DNA of 6,096 nucleotides from Crocinitomicaceae bacterium. GTDB lineage: Bacteria; Bacteroidota; Bacteroidia; Flavobacteriales_D; Crocinitomicaceae. This document shows positions 1 to 6,096 of the stretch, piece after piece. The DNA is taken from positions 1-6,096 of the forward strand of contig JALQTG010000208.1 of assembly GCA_023264075.1 (NCBI GenBank), given 5' to 3'. The notes under the pieces are model-generated. The model ran no database searches and was not told where the DNA came from. It worked only from the letters and a program-made list of their open reading frames with translations. The translations under genes were made by a program, and so were the position numbers. Positions within the stretch are counted from its first letter, which is position 1, and every line of letters starts with the position of its first letter.

Positions 1-1421
1 TCCGTTAAACGGCTATAAATAGCATCTAAAGAAGCAGTTAATGCCTTTTCTTCCATATCTTGAGCATCCAACATCACTTGCGGATCAGAGAAATAGTGTT
101 TTACGAAATTGGTATCAAAATCGCCACTTCGAAATGCGGTATGTTTCATCACATATTTTCCAAAATCCAGCGTCGTTCTCAAACCAGCGATTTCATAGTC
201 GTCGATTGCTTGAATCATTCGATCAATGGACTCTTCACGCGTTTCGCCGGTGGTTACCAACTTCGCAATCATTGGATCATAATAAATTGGAATTTCCATC
301 CCTTCTTCAAAAGCATCATCCACGCGAACGTGGTCTCCTTTTGGCTTACGATAGCGACGGAGTGTTCCAATGTCTGGCGCAAAATTATTCAAGGCGTCTT
401 CAGCATAAACTCTTACTTCCATTGCATGTCCTTTTATGGAAAGCTCTTCCTGTTTCTTGGGTAGCACCTCATTTCGAGCAACACGTATCTGCCATTCTAC
501 CAAGTCCAAACCAGTGATTTCTTCAGTTACAGGATGTTCAACTTGAAGACGGGTATTCATTTCGAGAAAATAGAATTTTTTATCCGCGTCCACTAAAAAC
601 TCAACTGTACCTGCTCCGGAGTAATTACAGGCACGTGCAACATTGCATGCTGCTTGTCCCATATCTTCCCGAAGTTCAGGCGTGAGAAGCGCACTTGGAG
701 CTTCTTCTATCACCTTTTGATGACGTCGTTGGATGGAACATTCTCTTTCGAACAGATGAACGATATTGCCGTGATTGTCAGCAAAAACTTGAATTTCAAT
801 GTGTCTTGGCTTCGTTACAAATTTCTCCACAAAAACAGCATCATTTCCAAAAGAGGAGCGCGCTTCTGATTGTGCCAATTGCATTTGCTCCACCATTTGG
901 TCTTCACTCTCCACTAATCGCATACCTTTACCACCGCCTCCTGCAGATGCCTTAATCAAAACAGGGAATCCGATTTGCTTGGCAATTTCCAATGCTTCTT
1001 GGGGATCTACAACTGCTTTATCTACACCCGGTACTAATGGTACATTGTATTCCTTTACGGCTTGTTTCGCGCTCAATTTATCCCCCATTACCTCCATTGC
1101 CTCAGGAGAAGGACCAATTAACGTTATTCCTTCTTGCGTCAATCGCTTCGCAAAATCGGCATTCTCTGATAAAAAACCATATCCCGGATGAATTCCATCT
1201 ACGCCTAAATCTTTCGCTACTTCAATAATCTTATCTTGCACTAAATAACTTTGCGCTGAAGGAGCCGGTCCGATACACACTGCTTCATCTGCTTCGAAAA
1301 CGAATGGTGCATCCTTGTCTGCCTCAGAATATACTGCTACAGAACGAATACCCATTTTCTTCACTGTTCGGATTACGCGTCGTGCAATTTCTCCTCTGTT
1401 CGCTACTAATATCTTTTTCAT
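1..1421 (-). CDS. accC: Biotin carboxylase subunit of an acyl-CoA carboxylase (3' end beyond the window)
   Basis: Cytoplasmic ATP-grasp enzyme that carboxylates the biotin of a carrier protein using ATP and bicarbonate; a carboxyltransferase then makes malonyl-CoA or methylmalonyl-CoA. The window holds 473 complete codons plus two bases, with no stop. The N-terminus MKKILVANRGEIARR is the family's standard start, so the ATG at 1421 is secure. Visible motifs are HPGYGFLSEN (78-87), MGDK (K115), the glycine-rich ATP loop KASAGGGGKGM (157-167), ERECSIQRRHQK (225-236) and EMNTRLQVEHPVTE (287-300). Counterparts of the E. coli residues K116, K159, E201, H209, C230, K238, E276, E288, R292, E296 and R338 are all present, so it should be active. 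The protein already exceeds the 449 residues of E. coli AccC and resembles the slightly longer acyl-/propionyl-CoA carboxylase type of Bacteroidota, so the acyl-CoA substrate is uncertain. No biotin-carrier domain is visible. Its start overlaps the tamB stop. Confidence 0.95.
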   Translation of the reverse strand, partial: MKKILVANRGEIARRVIRTVKKMGIRSVAVYSEADKDAPFVFEADEAVCIGPAPSAQSYLVQDKIIEVAKDLGVDGIHPGYGFLSENADFAKRLTQEGITLIGPSPEAMEVMGDKLSAKQAVKEYNVPLVPGVDKAVVDPQEALEIAKQIGFPVLIKASAGGGGKGMRLVESEDQMVEQMQLAQSEARSSFGNDAVFVEKFVTKPRHIEIQVFADNHGNIVHLFERECSIQRRHQKVIEEAPSALLTPELREDMGQAACNVARACNYSGAGTVEFLVDADKKFYFLEMNTRLQVEHPVTEEITGLDLVEWQIRVARNEVLPKKQEELSIKGHAMEVRVYAEDALNNFAPDIGTLRRYRKPKGDHVRVDDAFEEGMEIPIYYDPMIAKLVTTGETREESIDRMIQAIDDYEIAGLRTTLDFGKYVMKHTAFRSGDFDTNFVKHYFSDPQVMLDAQDMEEKALTASLDAIYSRLT

Positions 1422-1430
1422 TCTTCCTCT
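1418..1430 (-). promoter_or_regulatory. ATGA stop-start overlap with purine-rich upstream sequence (tamB/accC coupling)
   Basis: The tamB TGA (1420-1418) shares bases with the accC ATG (1421-1419), giving a 4-base ATGA overlap typical of translational coupling. Just upstream the minus strand reads AGAGGAAGA, which includes AGGA three bases before the ATG. It resembles a Shine-Dalgarno sequence at slightly short spacing, but it also simply encodes the terminal Glu run of TamB. Shine-Dalgarno use is weak in Bacteroidota, so reinitiation by the terminating ribosome is the likelier mechanism. Confidence 0.6.
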
Positions 1431-4400
1431 TCTTTTATCGCGTGTTGATCTACTTTCACTTGGGGAATTGGAGTGAGTTTCTTACTCCTTCCCTTACCCA
1501 GCACCTTTCTGCTTTCTCCTTTTCTGAAGACATCAAAAATAAACTGAATTAATTTAAAATCTTCAATATTGTGGAAATCTTCTTTATAATTGATACCGAC
1601 TCCTTGGGTTAACGGTCCTTGATTGTTTTGCTCCAAGGTATTCGTCGTATTCGAACGATTAAATACGTTTACCCGAAACGTTCCGTCTTCATTCAGCAAG
1701 TATTCTACATTTACATCACCAATGATTGTACCCTCATTGGCTGTTCCTTGATTCCCTACTCCAAGACTCGTAGAAACTAACAATTTATCATCGAAGAATC
1801 CTTTCGACACCCCAAATTCTACAGAACCTTCCCCAGTCACGTCGTCACTGTCGATATCAACCTTCATTTGGTATTCATTCGATACCTTTGACAAAATTGA
1901 GTTTATTTGCGTAGAAACGAGGTCAACCAACGCATTTCCTCCAGCGCCTCCGCGCGATTCTTGACCAGCCAAAGGAAGGAAACGTTTCATAATCATAATT
2001 GAAAAAAACTGTCGATTCAATTCATCTTGGTCACTGCGAATTCTATTCATTACTGCTTTACTCGCTTCAGAAGCTTTAGGTGCTTCCATATCAAAGGAAA
2101 TCTCTGGACTATTCATATCACCATTTAAAATGAGGTACGAGTAGATTTCTTCGTTATCTGAGGCTCTATTTTCGATGACATCAGGCATTACTGCTGTTAA
2201 ATTAGCTACCGTCCTGTAATAGGTTCGCACATCTAATTGCGCATCGTATGGTGTTCCCATCCATTGAATCGTACCTCCAGGGGTAATAACAAAATTCTGT
2301 TTATAGGGCCCCAAAGCAAAATTATACATACCATCTGAAAGGGTATACGTTCCATCCATGGTGATATCACCGTATTTATCCAGACCTATGCTGATTTTTC
2401 CTCCACCCGTCGCCGTGATTTCATCTCCAATATTCGGGTCGAAAATCAACTTTACGCGTGCATCTGGGGTCACATCAAAATTTAAGTTCATCTTTACCCC
2501 AGAAAAGTCTATCTTTTGTTCTAATTCGTCTTCTGTTTTGTTGGGTGTTTTAAACGAAATAAAACCATCTTCATTCACAGTTGTAGGTCCATACATCGGG
2601 AAATCAATCCATGTACCACGCTTGGTCTTGGCATTCACGGTAATATCTATTTTATCGTTGAATCCAGAAATACTAGCATTTCCTGTTACGTATGCATTAC
2701 CATAGTATACACTTCCTTCTTCATACTTCGTTTTGAGAACTAAGAACTTGTCGAGCAGCAATGGCTCAGAAGGTCTCACGGGATTTCTCAAAGTAGGATG
2801 TTCTTCCATATTAATGCTGATATCGTAGTCAAAATTGGTAAATTGGTCATGGGAAATCATACCCGTTAAAGAGCCTGTGTTACCTTCCTCATCGGTAATG
2901 GGCATATGATCCACGAGGATACCAAAATCATCGGATGTCAGCACTCCATTGTATTTATAGCTCGTACCCAGAAGTCCCACTTTTACATTTCCACGGTTAA
3001 TTTTAACTTCCCCGTTGAATTCAGGAGCTTGGATAGATCCCAATAATTTGAATTCTCCAACCAATTCACCGGCAATGTCAGAAACGAGGTCTGGATCTAA
3101 AAATTCGTTCAGCACAGCGATGTCAGTTCTTCTGAACAGCAAGTCAAAATCAATGTTGTCTTCAGTGCGTTTGTACCAATAATCTCCAGAGAAATTAAAT
3201 GTTGGTAAGCTTTTGTAAATTAATTCCCCATCGAATTCCATTCTTTCGGAAGCCGCATTTAATGACGTACTGAACAAGACATTCCCCACCTCTCGCTCAT
3301 TCAAATAAAAGCCATCAATTGTAGCTGTACCGTCGAACACAAGGTCTTCAAATGGATTCGATATAAACCCATCTAAATTGGCGATTCCTTTCATGTTTAG
3401 CTCCGATAAAAATGCAGCCCCTACATCTTCGAGGTCTAGATTAGACACGACCACATTGAGCTTGTCGTCTTCATAATTGGAGAGTTGACCATTGGCGCTT
3501 ATGAGTTGCTGATTCCGACGCAACTCAAAGTCTTCAATAAAAAAACACTCCCCGCTATAATTAATGTGTGCTTTATTTTCGAGCTCCCACCTATTCTTGT
3601 TAAACGACAAATAAGACGGCAAGATGTCGATATCAATTACGTCATTGTCCAACAAATGGGTATACCATTCAATATTTGACTTTGACATCACGGCATCTTC
3701 AAATTGCATGTTCGCATCCAGAAAGTTGTTCGACGCAATATTGGTGAAGTGTAGGTTTTGAAATGCGAGTGAATCCGATTTGTTCACTGTTCGAATATCG
3801 TAGAGTGCGAGTAACTGCCCGTCAAACAGCTCTTGGAATAGATAAATTTGACGAAAAGAATAATCTTGGTAATTCACGTAGTCACTCTCTACGGTCAAAT
3901 CAAATGTATTATTCCCCCCGTTATACCGACCGTGAAGACGCGTTCCTTCGGATACCTCGATGTCGGGAGTAAATACATTTAACACAGGATTCAACTGTTT
4001 AAAGAGTAACGTGTAATCGAAACGCGATGTGGTATCGATGACAGGGTCTACTTCGGGAAAGAAGGCTGGAAAAATTTGCGTCCCTTGATACAACAAGTTT
4101 TCTCCCAATTTAGAAAGGTCGACCAATCCATTGAAATCGATGTCCACAACATCCGAGCGAATCTGAAGTTTGTCTGTCGCTGTATTTCGCTCAATGGTCG
4201 CTGCGAGCGTTTTGATGTCAAATGCCGCTTGATTTTCAGCATACGTTAGGTCGGACACTGTCAATATTCCAGCTAGCTCATTAAGGCTGCGTAAAGCTCC
4301 CTTGAGTTTCATTTTTCCATTCAGCTCTCCTCTATCCGCTAATGATGAATGAAGCTCATTCAGATGGGCACATTCAAGGTCTAACGAAAAATCCACTTTA

Positions 4401-6022
4401 ACTTCTTGTTGAATTTCCATCTTCCCGGAATAGGTAAGGTCTAAATTTTCATCCCGAACCCGTATAAACCCGTTTAACGTGGATTTAGGAATCGATTTAC
4501 CTAAGGTTAAGTCGTAGTCGGCTTCTTGAATAACAATATTTTTATAGCTATACCCTACTGCATCAAAACGGGAAAACAAGCCGTGTACTCCTTGAATTTT
4601 CAATGTTTGAGACGCGATAAATTTTGCATCAAACCCAAAGGCGCCATCCACGACACCCAGCTCTTTGGTGCCTAGCATTCCACCTAAATCGAACTGTTCA
4701 AAATGAATATAATTTTTTTGCGAATCAGCACTTGTAAAATAAAACCCATCCTCTTCATCATCTTTGAACAATACCAAGTTCTCATCAAAGGTGAGTGAAC
4801 CAAGCCCTGTTGTAAGGCGATTAAGCGACATTGTAACACGGTTCAAATTCCCTTTTAACGTCAAGTTTTTTCCGGCCAAATAGCCTAGATTGGAAACCTG
4901 TTCTGGCAATACTAAGTAGGGGGATGCCCCATTGTTTGGCAGACGAAGTCCCTGGATGTCGTTCATGGAAATGTGCAATTCGCTAATATGCTCCAACCAA
5001 ATTTCTTCATTCGGATTCCGAAAATCAGGCAGTGTAAAATCTCCTGCAATGAAGGTGCTGTCACCTATCGCCACGTTCAACTCCTTCAAACGAAGTCCTG
5101 CAATCGACTCGCTGATGTAACCCGCGATATCGAATCCAGCATCCATTCCCTCAATAGCAGGCACAAAATAGGCGATGTCCTGCAGTGAGACATGCGAATT
5201 CTCTAGGTGTACATTCCATTTTACGCTATCAATAAACGCGCTGAAATCTGCCAATTTGTTGACTTTCATATCGAATGTCGATGCCTCCAGCCGTGAACGG
5301 GGCAATTCAATCACAAGTTCCTGTGCAGAAAGTCCATTATCGTTAAACTGCGCCAGGGAACTCAATTTATTTACCTCTACGCCACTCTTTTCATGGGCGG
5401 AAATGTGCTGAATCGCTGTACTGTATATTCCGGGTAGAATTTGCGCATCGTGTGCCAGCAACTGAAGATTAGTAATGTCTAAATGCGCATAATCTATTCC
5501 ATTACTAATGGGCTGAATCTGCTGATTATCGAAAACAAAACGACAATCAACCAACTCAATTTGCTCCATGTTCATTTCAAAATCAGTTGCTGCTTTTGAA
5601 GTATCTGGCGCTGACTTGAATGCGTCTATAATAAATTGAAAGTTAAGGTGCTCCTCGCCAAGGTATTTTTTGAGTTTTACCGTTGTCGATGATAAACGCA
5701 CCTCATCAACATTGATGCGCATAGTTGCTGCATCATACTCCCCAAAATTTACGTATAACTCCTTAGCATAAAGGAGGGTATCATTATGTTGATCCATAAC
5801 GAGGATTCCATCCAAAAAGGCTTTATCTATAAATGTAATGGCTACCCGATTAATGTTTACTTCAGCTCCTAAAAGCTCTGTTAAGTAATGCGTAACTTCT
5901 TGAGCTAAAAATGTTTGAACGACTTCTGTTCGAATAAAAAACGCAAAAGCAATAATAAAAATCAGTACATACTCGAGTACGGAAAGAAAGGTATTCCCTA
6001 TTATTTTGGCTATTTTTGTCAT
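1418..6022 (-). CDS. tamB: TamB family translocation/assembly module protein (AsmA-like, DUF490 C-terminus)
   Basis: Very large envelope protein of 1534 residues from the ATG at 6022, intact and of usual length for Bacteroidota TamB. A hydrophobic segment at about 7-30 (rich in Ile, Phe and Val, with Glu17 inside) should anchor it in the inner membrane; the rest is periplasmic. Next come the AsmA-like N-terminal signature VVQTFLAQ (34-41), LLGAEVNI (50-57) and DTLLYA (81-86). About 1000 residues of alternating beta-strand pattern follow, as expected for the hydrophobic-groove TamB fold. The C-terminal TamB domain is clear: FDPNIGDEITATGGG (1194-1208), GTYTLSDGMYNF (1224-1235), ITPGGTIQWMGTPYDAQLDV (1246-1265), a Gly-rich hinge (1353-1362), NVEYLLNEDG (1438-1447) and TQGVGINYKEDF (1472-1483). 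Only three cysteines occur (160, 551, 826). Known family role: assembly of outer-membrane proteins or bridge-like phospholipid transport, with a BamA-family partner (TamA, or TamL in Bacteroidota) not present here. The frame is closed upstream by TAA at 6043-6041; TTG codons at 6034 and 6025 are weaker alternative starts. Confidence 0.93.
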   Translation of the reverse strand: MTKIAKIIGNTFLSVLEYVLIFIIAFAFFIRTEVVQTFLAQEVTHYLTELLGAEVNINRVAITFIDKAFLDGILVMDQHNDTLLYAKELYVNFGEYDAATMRINVDEVRLSSTTVKLKKYLGEEHLNFQFIIDAFKSAPDTSKAATDFEMNMEQIELVDCRFVFDNQQIQPISNGIDYAHLDITNLQLLAHDAQILPGIYSTAIQHISAHEKSGVEVNKLSSLAQFNDNGLSAQELVIELPRSRLEASTFDMKVNKLADFSAFIDSVKWNVHLENSHVSLQDIAYFVPAIEGMDAGFDIAGYISESIAGLRLKELNVAIGDSTFIAGDFTLPDFRNPNEEIWLEHISELHISMNDIQGLRLPNNGASPYLVLPEQVSNLGYLAGKNLTLKGNLNRVTMSLNRLTTGLGSLTFDENLVLFKDDEEDGFYFTSADSQKNYIHFEQFDLGGMLGTKELGVVDGAFGFDAKFIASQTLKIQGVHGLFSRFDAVGYSYKNIVIQEADYDLTLGKSIPKSTLNGFIRVRDENLDLTYSGKMEIQQEVKVDFSLDLECAHLNELHSSLADRGELNGKMKLKGALRSLNELAGILTVSDLTYAENQAAFDIKTLAATIERNTATDKLQIRSDVVDIDFNGLVDLSKLGENLLYQGTQIFPAFFPEVDPVIDTTSRFDYTLLFKQLNPVLNVFTPDIEVSEGTRLHGRYNGGNNTFDLTVESDYVNYQDYSFRQIYLFQELFDGQLLALYDIRTVNKSDSLAFQNLHFTNIASNNFLDANMQFEDAVMSKSNIEWYTHLLDNDVIDIDILPSYLSFNKNRWELENKAHINYSGECFFIEDFELRRNQQLISANGQLSNYEDDKLNVVVSNLDLEDVGAAFLSELNMKGIANLDGFISNPFEDLVFDGTATIDGFYLNEREVGNVLFSTSLNAASERMEFDGELIYKSLPTFNFSGDYWYKRTEDNIDFDLLFRRTDIAVLNEFLDPDLVSDIAGELVGEFKLLGSIQAPEFNGEVKINRGNVKVGLLGTSYKYNGVLTSDDFGILVDHMPITDEEGNTGSLTGMISHDQFTNFDYDISINMEEHPTLRNPVRPSEPLLLDKFLVLKTKYEEGSVYYGNAYVTGNASISGFNDKIDITVNAKTKRGTWIDFPMYGPTTVNEDGFISFKTPNKTEDELEQKIDFSGVKMNLNFDVTPDARVKLIFDPNIGDEITATGGGKISIGLDKYGDITMDGTYTLSDGMYNFALGPYKQNFVITPGGTIQWMGTPYDAQLDVRTYYRTVANLTAVMPDVIENRASDNEEIYSYLILNGDMNSPEISFDMEAPKASEASKAVMNRIRSDQDELNRQFFSIMIMKRFLPLAGQESRGGAGGNALVDLVSTQINSILSKVSNEYQMKVDIDSDDVTGEGSVEFGVSKGFFDDKLLVSTSLGVGNQGTANEGTIIGDVNVEYLLNEDGTFRVNVFNRSNTTNTLEQNNQGPLTQGVGINYKEDFHNIEDFKLIQFIFDVFRKGESRKVLGKGRSKKLTPIPQVKVDQHAIKEEEE
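1534..1566 (-). promoter_or_regulatory. Candidate internal promoter for accC in the 3' end of tamB
   Basis: On the minus strand TTG (1566-1564) is followed after 22 bases by TATTTTTG (1541-1534). This fits the Bacteroidota pattern TTG-N17-23-TAnnTTTG in both elements and spacing. It lies about 110 bases upstream of the accC ATG and could allow accC to be transcribed without tamB. The same bases encode the Ile/Phe-rich end of TamB, so an AT-rich chance match is a real possibility. Confidence 0.3.
6011..6018 (+). promoter_or_regulatory. Candidate Bacteroidota -7 box for tsaD inside tamB
   Basis: The plus strand reads TATTTTTG, an exact match to TAnnTTTG, located within the first codons of tamB. 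It would place a start site near 6024 and a leader of roughly 20 bases before the tsaD TTG. No -33 TTG is visible at the usual distance upstream, so this is a weak single-element call. Confidence 0.3.
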
Positions 6023-6046
6023 CAATTCTAACAAAGATATTTAAAG
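6023..6046. promoter_or_regulatory. 24-bp divergent intergenic gap between tamB and tsaD
   Basis: This is the only non-coding stretch in the window if tamB starts at ATG 6022 and tsaD at TTG 6047. It is AT-rich and holds stop codons closing both reading frames: TAA at 6029-6031 for tsaD and TAA at 6043-6041 for tamB. It is too short to hold two complete promoters, so the promoter elements of at least one gene must lie inside the coding sequence of the other. No inverted repeat or clear operator was seen. Confidence 0.6.
6032..6039 (-). promoter_or_regulatory. Candidate Bacteroidota -7 box for tamB
   Basis: The minus strand reads TATCTTTG, an exact match to the Bacteroidota primary-sigma -7 consensus TAnnTTTG. 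It ends 9 bases before the tamB ATG, so transcription would start only a few bases before translation and give a nearly leaderless mRNA. The expected -33 TTG is not seen 17-23 bases upstream; a TTG 12 bases upstream is too close. The call therefore rests on one element. Confidence 0.3.
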
Positions 6047-6096
6047 TTGAGCAAAAAAGACATAATCATTTTAGGTATTGAATCTTCCTGTGATGA
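6047..6096 (+). CDS. tsaD: tRNA N6-threonylcarbamoyladenosine transferase subunit, N-terminus only
   Basis: Only 16 codons plus two bases lie in the window. They read M(TTG)-SKKDIIILGIESSCD, which is the conserved N-terminus of TsaD (Gcp/Kae1/YgjD), where the ASKHA fold begins with GIESSCDD. Known function: TsaD transfers the threonylcarbamoyl group from threonylcarbamoyl-AMP to A37 of ANN-decoding tRNAs in the cytoplasm, together with TsaB and TsaE. The HxxxH metal site lies beyond the window. The start is inferred: an in-frame TAA at 6029-6031 closes the frame, and TTG at 6047 is the only ATG/GTG/TTG codon between it and the motif. No Shine-Dalgarno sequence is evident. The gene is divergent from tamB with a 24-bp gap, a gene pair I recall from flavobacterial genomes. 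Confidence 0.85.
   Translation, partial: MSKKDIIILGIESSCD

Noticed and set aside
41..1228. Several overlapping plus-strand open frames of 70-160 codons opposite accC
   Set aside because: They lie antisense to a clear biotin carboxylase, overlap each other in different frames, and their translations show no recognisable motif or domain.
1304..1552. Plus-strand 82-codon frame with a hydrophobic Leu/Phe/Ser-rich middle resembling a small membrane protein
   Set aside because: It is the reverse complement of the purine-rich accC start and the Lys/Glu-rich TamB end, which gives Phe, Leu and Ser codons automatically.
2358..2705. Plus-strand 115-codon frame inside tamB
   Set aside because: Antisense to the best-conserved part of the TamB domain; its composition follows from the opposite strand and it has no motif of its own.
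4048..4242. Minus-strand 64-codon frame within tamB in another frame
   Set aside because: It lies inside uninterrupted tamB coding sequence, with no start context and no recognisable content. The tamB frame itself shows no frameshift here.
4932..5411. Short plus-strand frames antisense to the N-terminal half of tamB
   Set aside because: Shadow frames of 60-80 codons with no motifs and mutual overlap.
1418..6022. The long beta-rich protein as a secreted adhesin or autotransporter
   Set aside because: The N-terminal uncleaved-type anchor, AsmA-like N-terminal signature and complete TamB C-terminal signature fit TamB; there is no type IX sorting domain, passenger repeat or autotransporter barrel.
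6023..6034. TTG codons at 6034 and 6025 as tamB starts
   Set aside because: The ATG at 6022 lies only one to four codons downstream, directly before the usual Lys-containing start of the membrane anchor. TTG 6034 also sits inside the -7-like octamer. They cannot be fully excluded.
1..6096. A novel defence, mobile or CRISPR-type system
   Set aside because: All three genes belong to recognised core families and fill the window almost completely. I saw no direct repeats, terminal inverted repeats, integrase or transposase motifs, tRNA, or composition break.

Overview
The window reads as ordinary chromosomal core sequence from a member of the Bacteroidota, most likely a flavobacterium-like organism. 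The evidence is a TamB protein with the Bacteroidota type of C-terminal domain, a tsaD gene placed head-to-head with it (an arrangement I recall from Flavobacteriia), moderately AT-rich DNA, weak Shine-Dalgarno signals, and several octamers of the Bacteroidota -7 promoter form TAnnTTTG. The genus cannot be fixed from this sequence.

Layout, right to left. At the right edge the first 50 bases of tsaD run on the + strand, with a TTG start and the family's N-terminal GIESSCD motif. A gap of only 24 bp (6023-6046) separates it from a very long minus-strand gene, tamB (6022-1418, 1534 residues). Its stop codon overlaps the start codon of accC in an ATGA (1421-1418). accC encodes the biotin carboxylase subunit of an acyl-CoA carboxylase and runs off the left edge after 473 complete codons. 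Nearly every base is coding. There are no RNA genes, mobile elements, CRISPR arrays, long repeats or terminators that I can support.

How the genes relate. tamB and accC very probably form one leftward transcription unit with translational coupling. TamB is an inner-membrane-anchored, periplasm-spanning AsmA-like protein that works with a BamA-family outer-membrane partner in envelope assembly or lipid transport. AccC supplies carboxybiotin for malonyl-CoA or methylmalonyl-CoA formation, so a link through lipid and envelope supply is conceivable but is inference. TsaD is a tRNA t6A modification enzyme transcribed the other way. The regulatory points worth checking are two facing -7-like octamers at the tamB/tsaD junction and a better-spaced promoter-like sequence inside the 3' end of tamB that could drive accC separately. 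I found no evidence of a new biological system.
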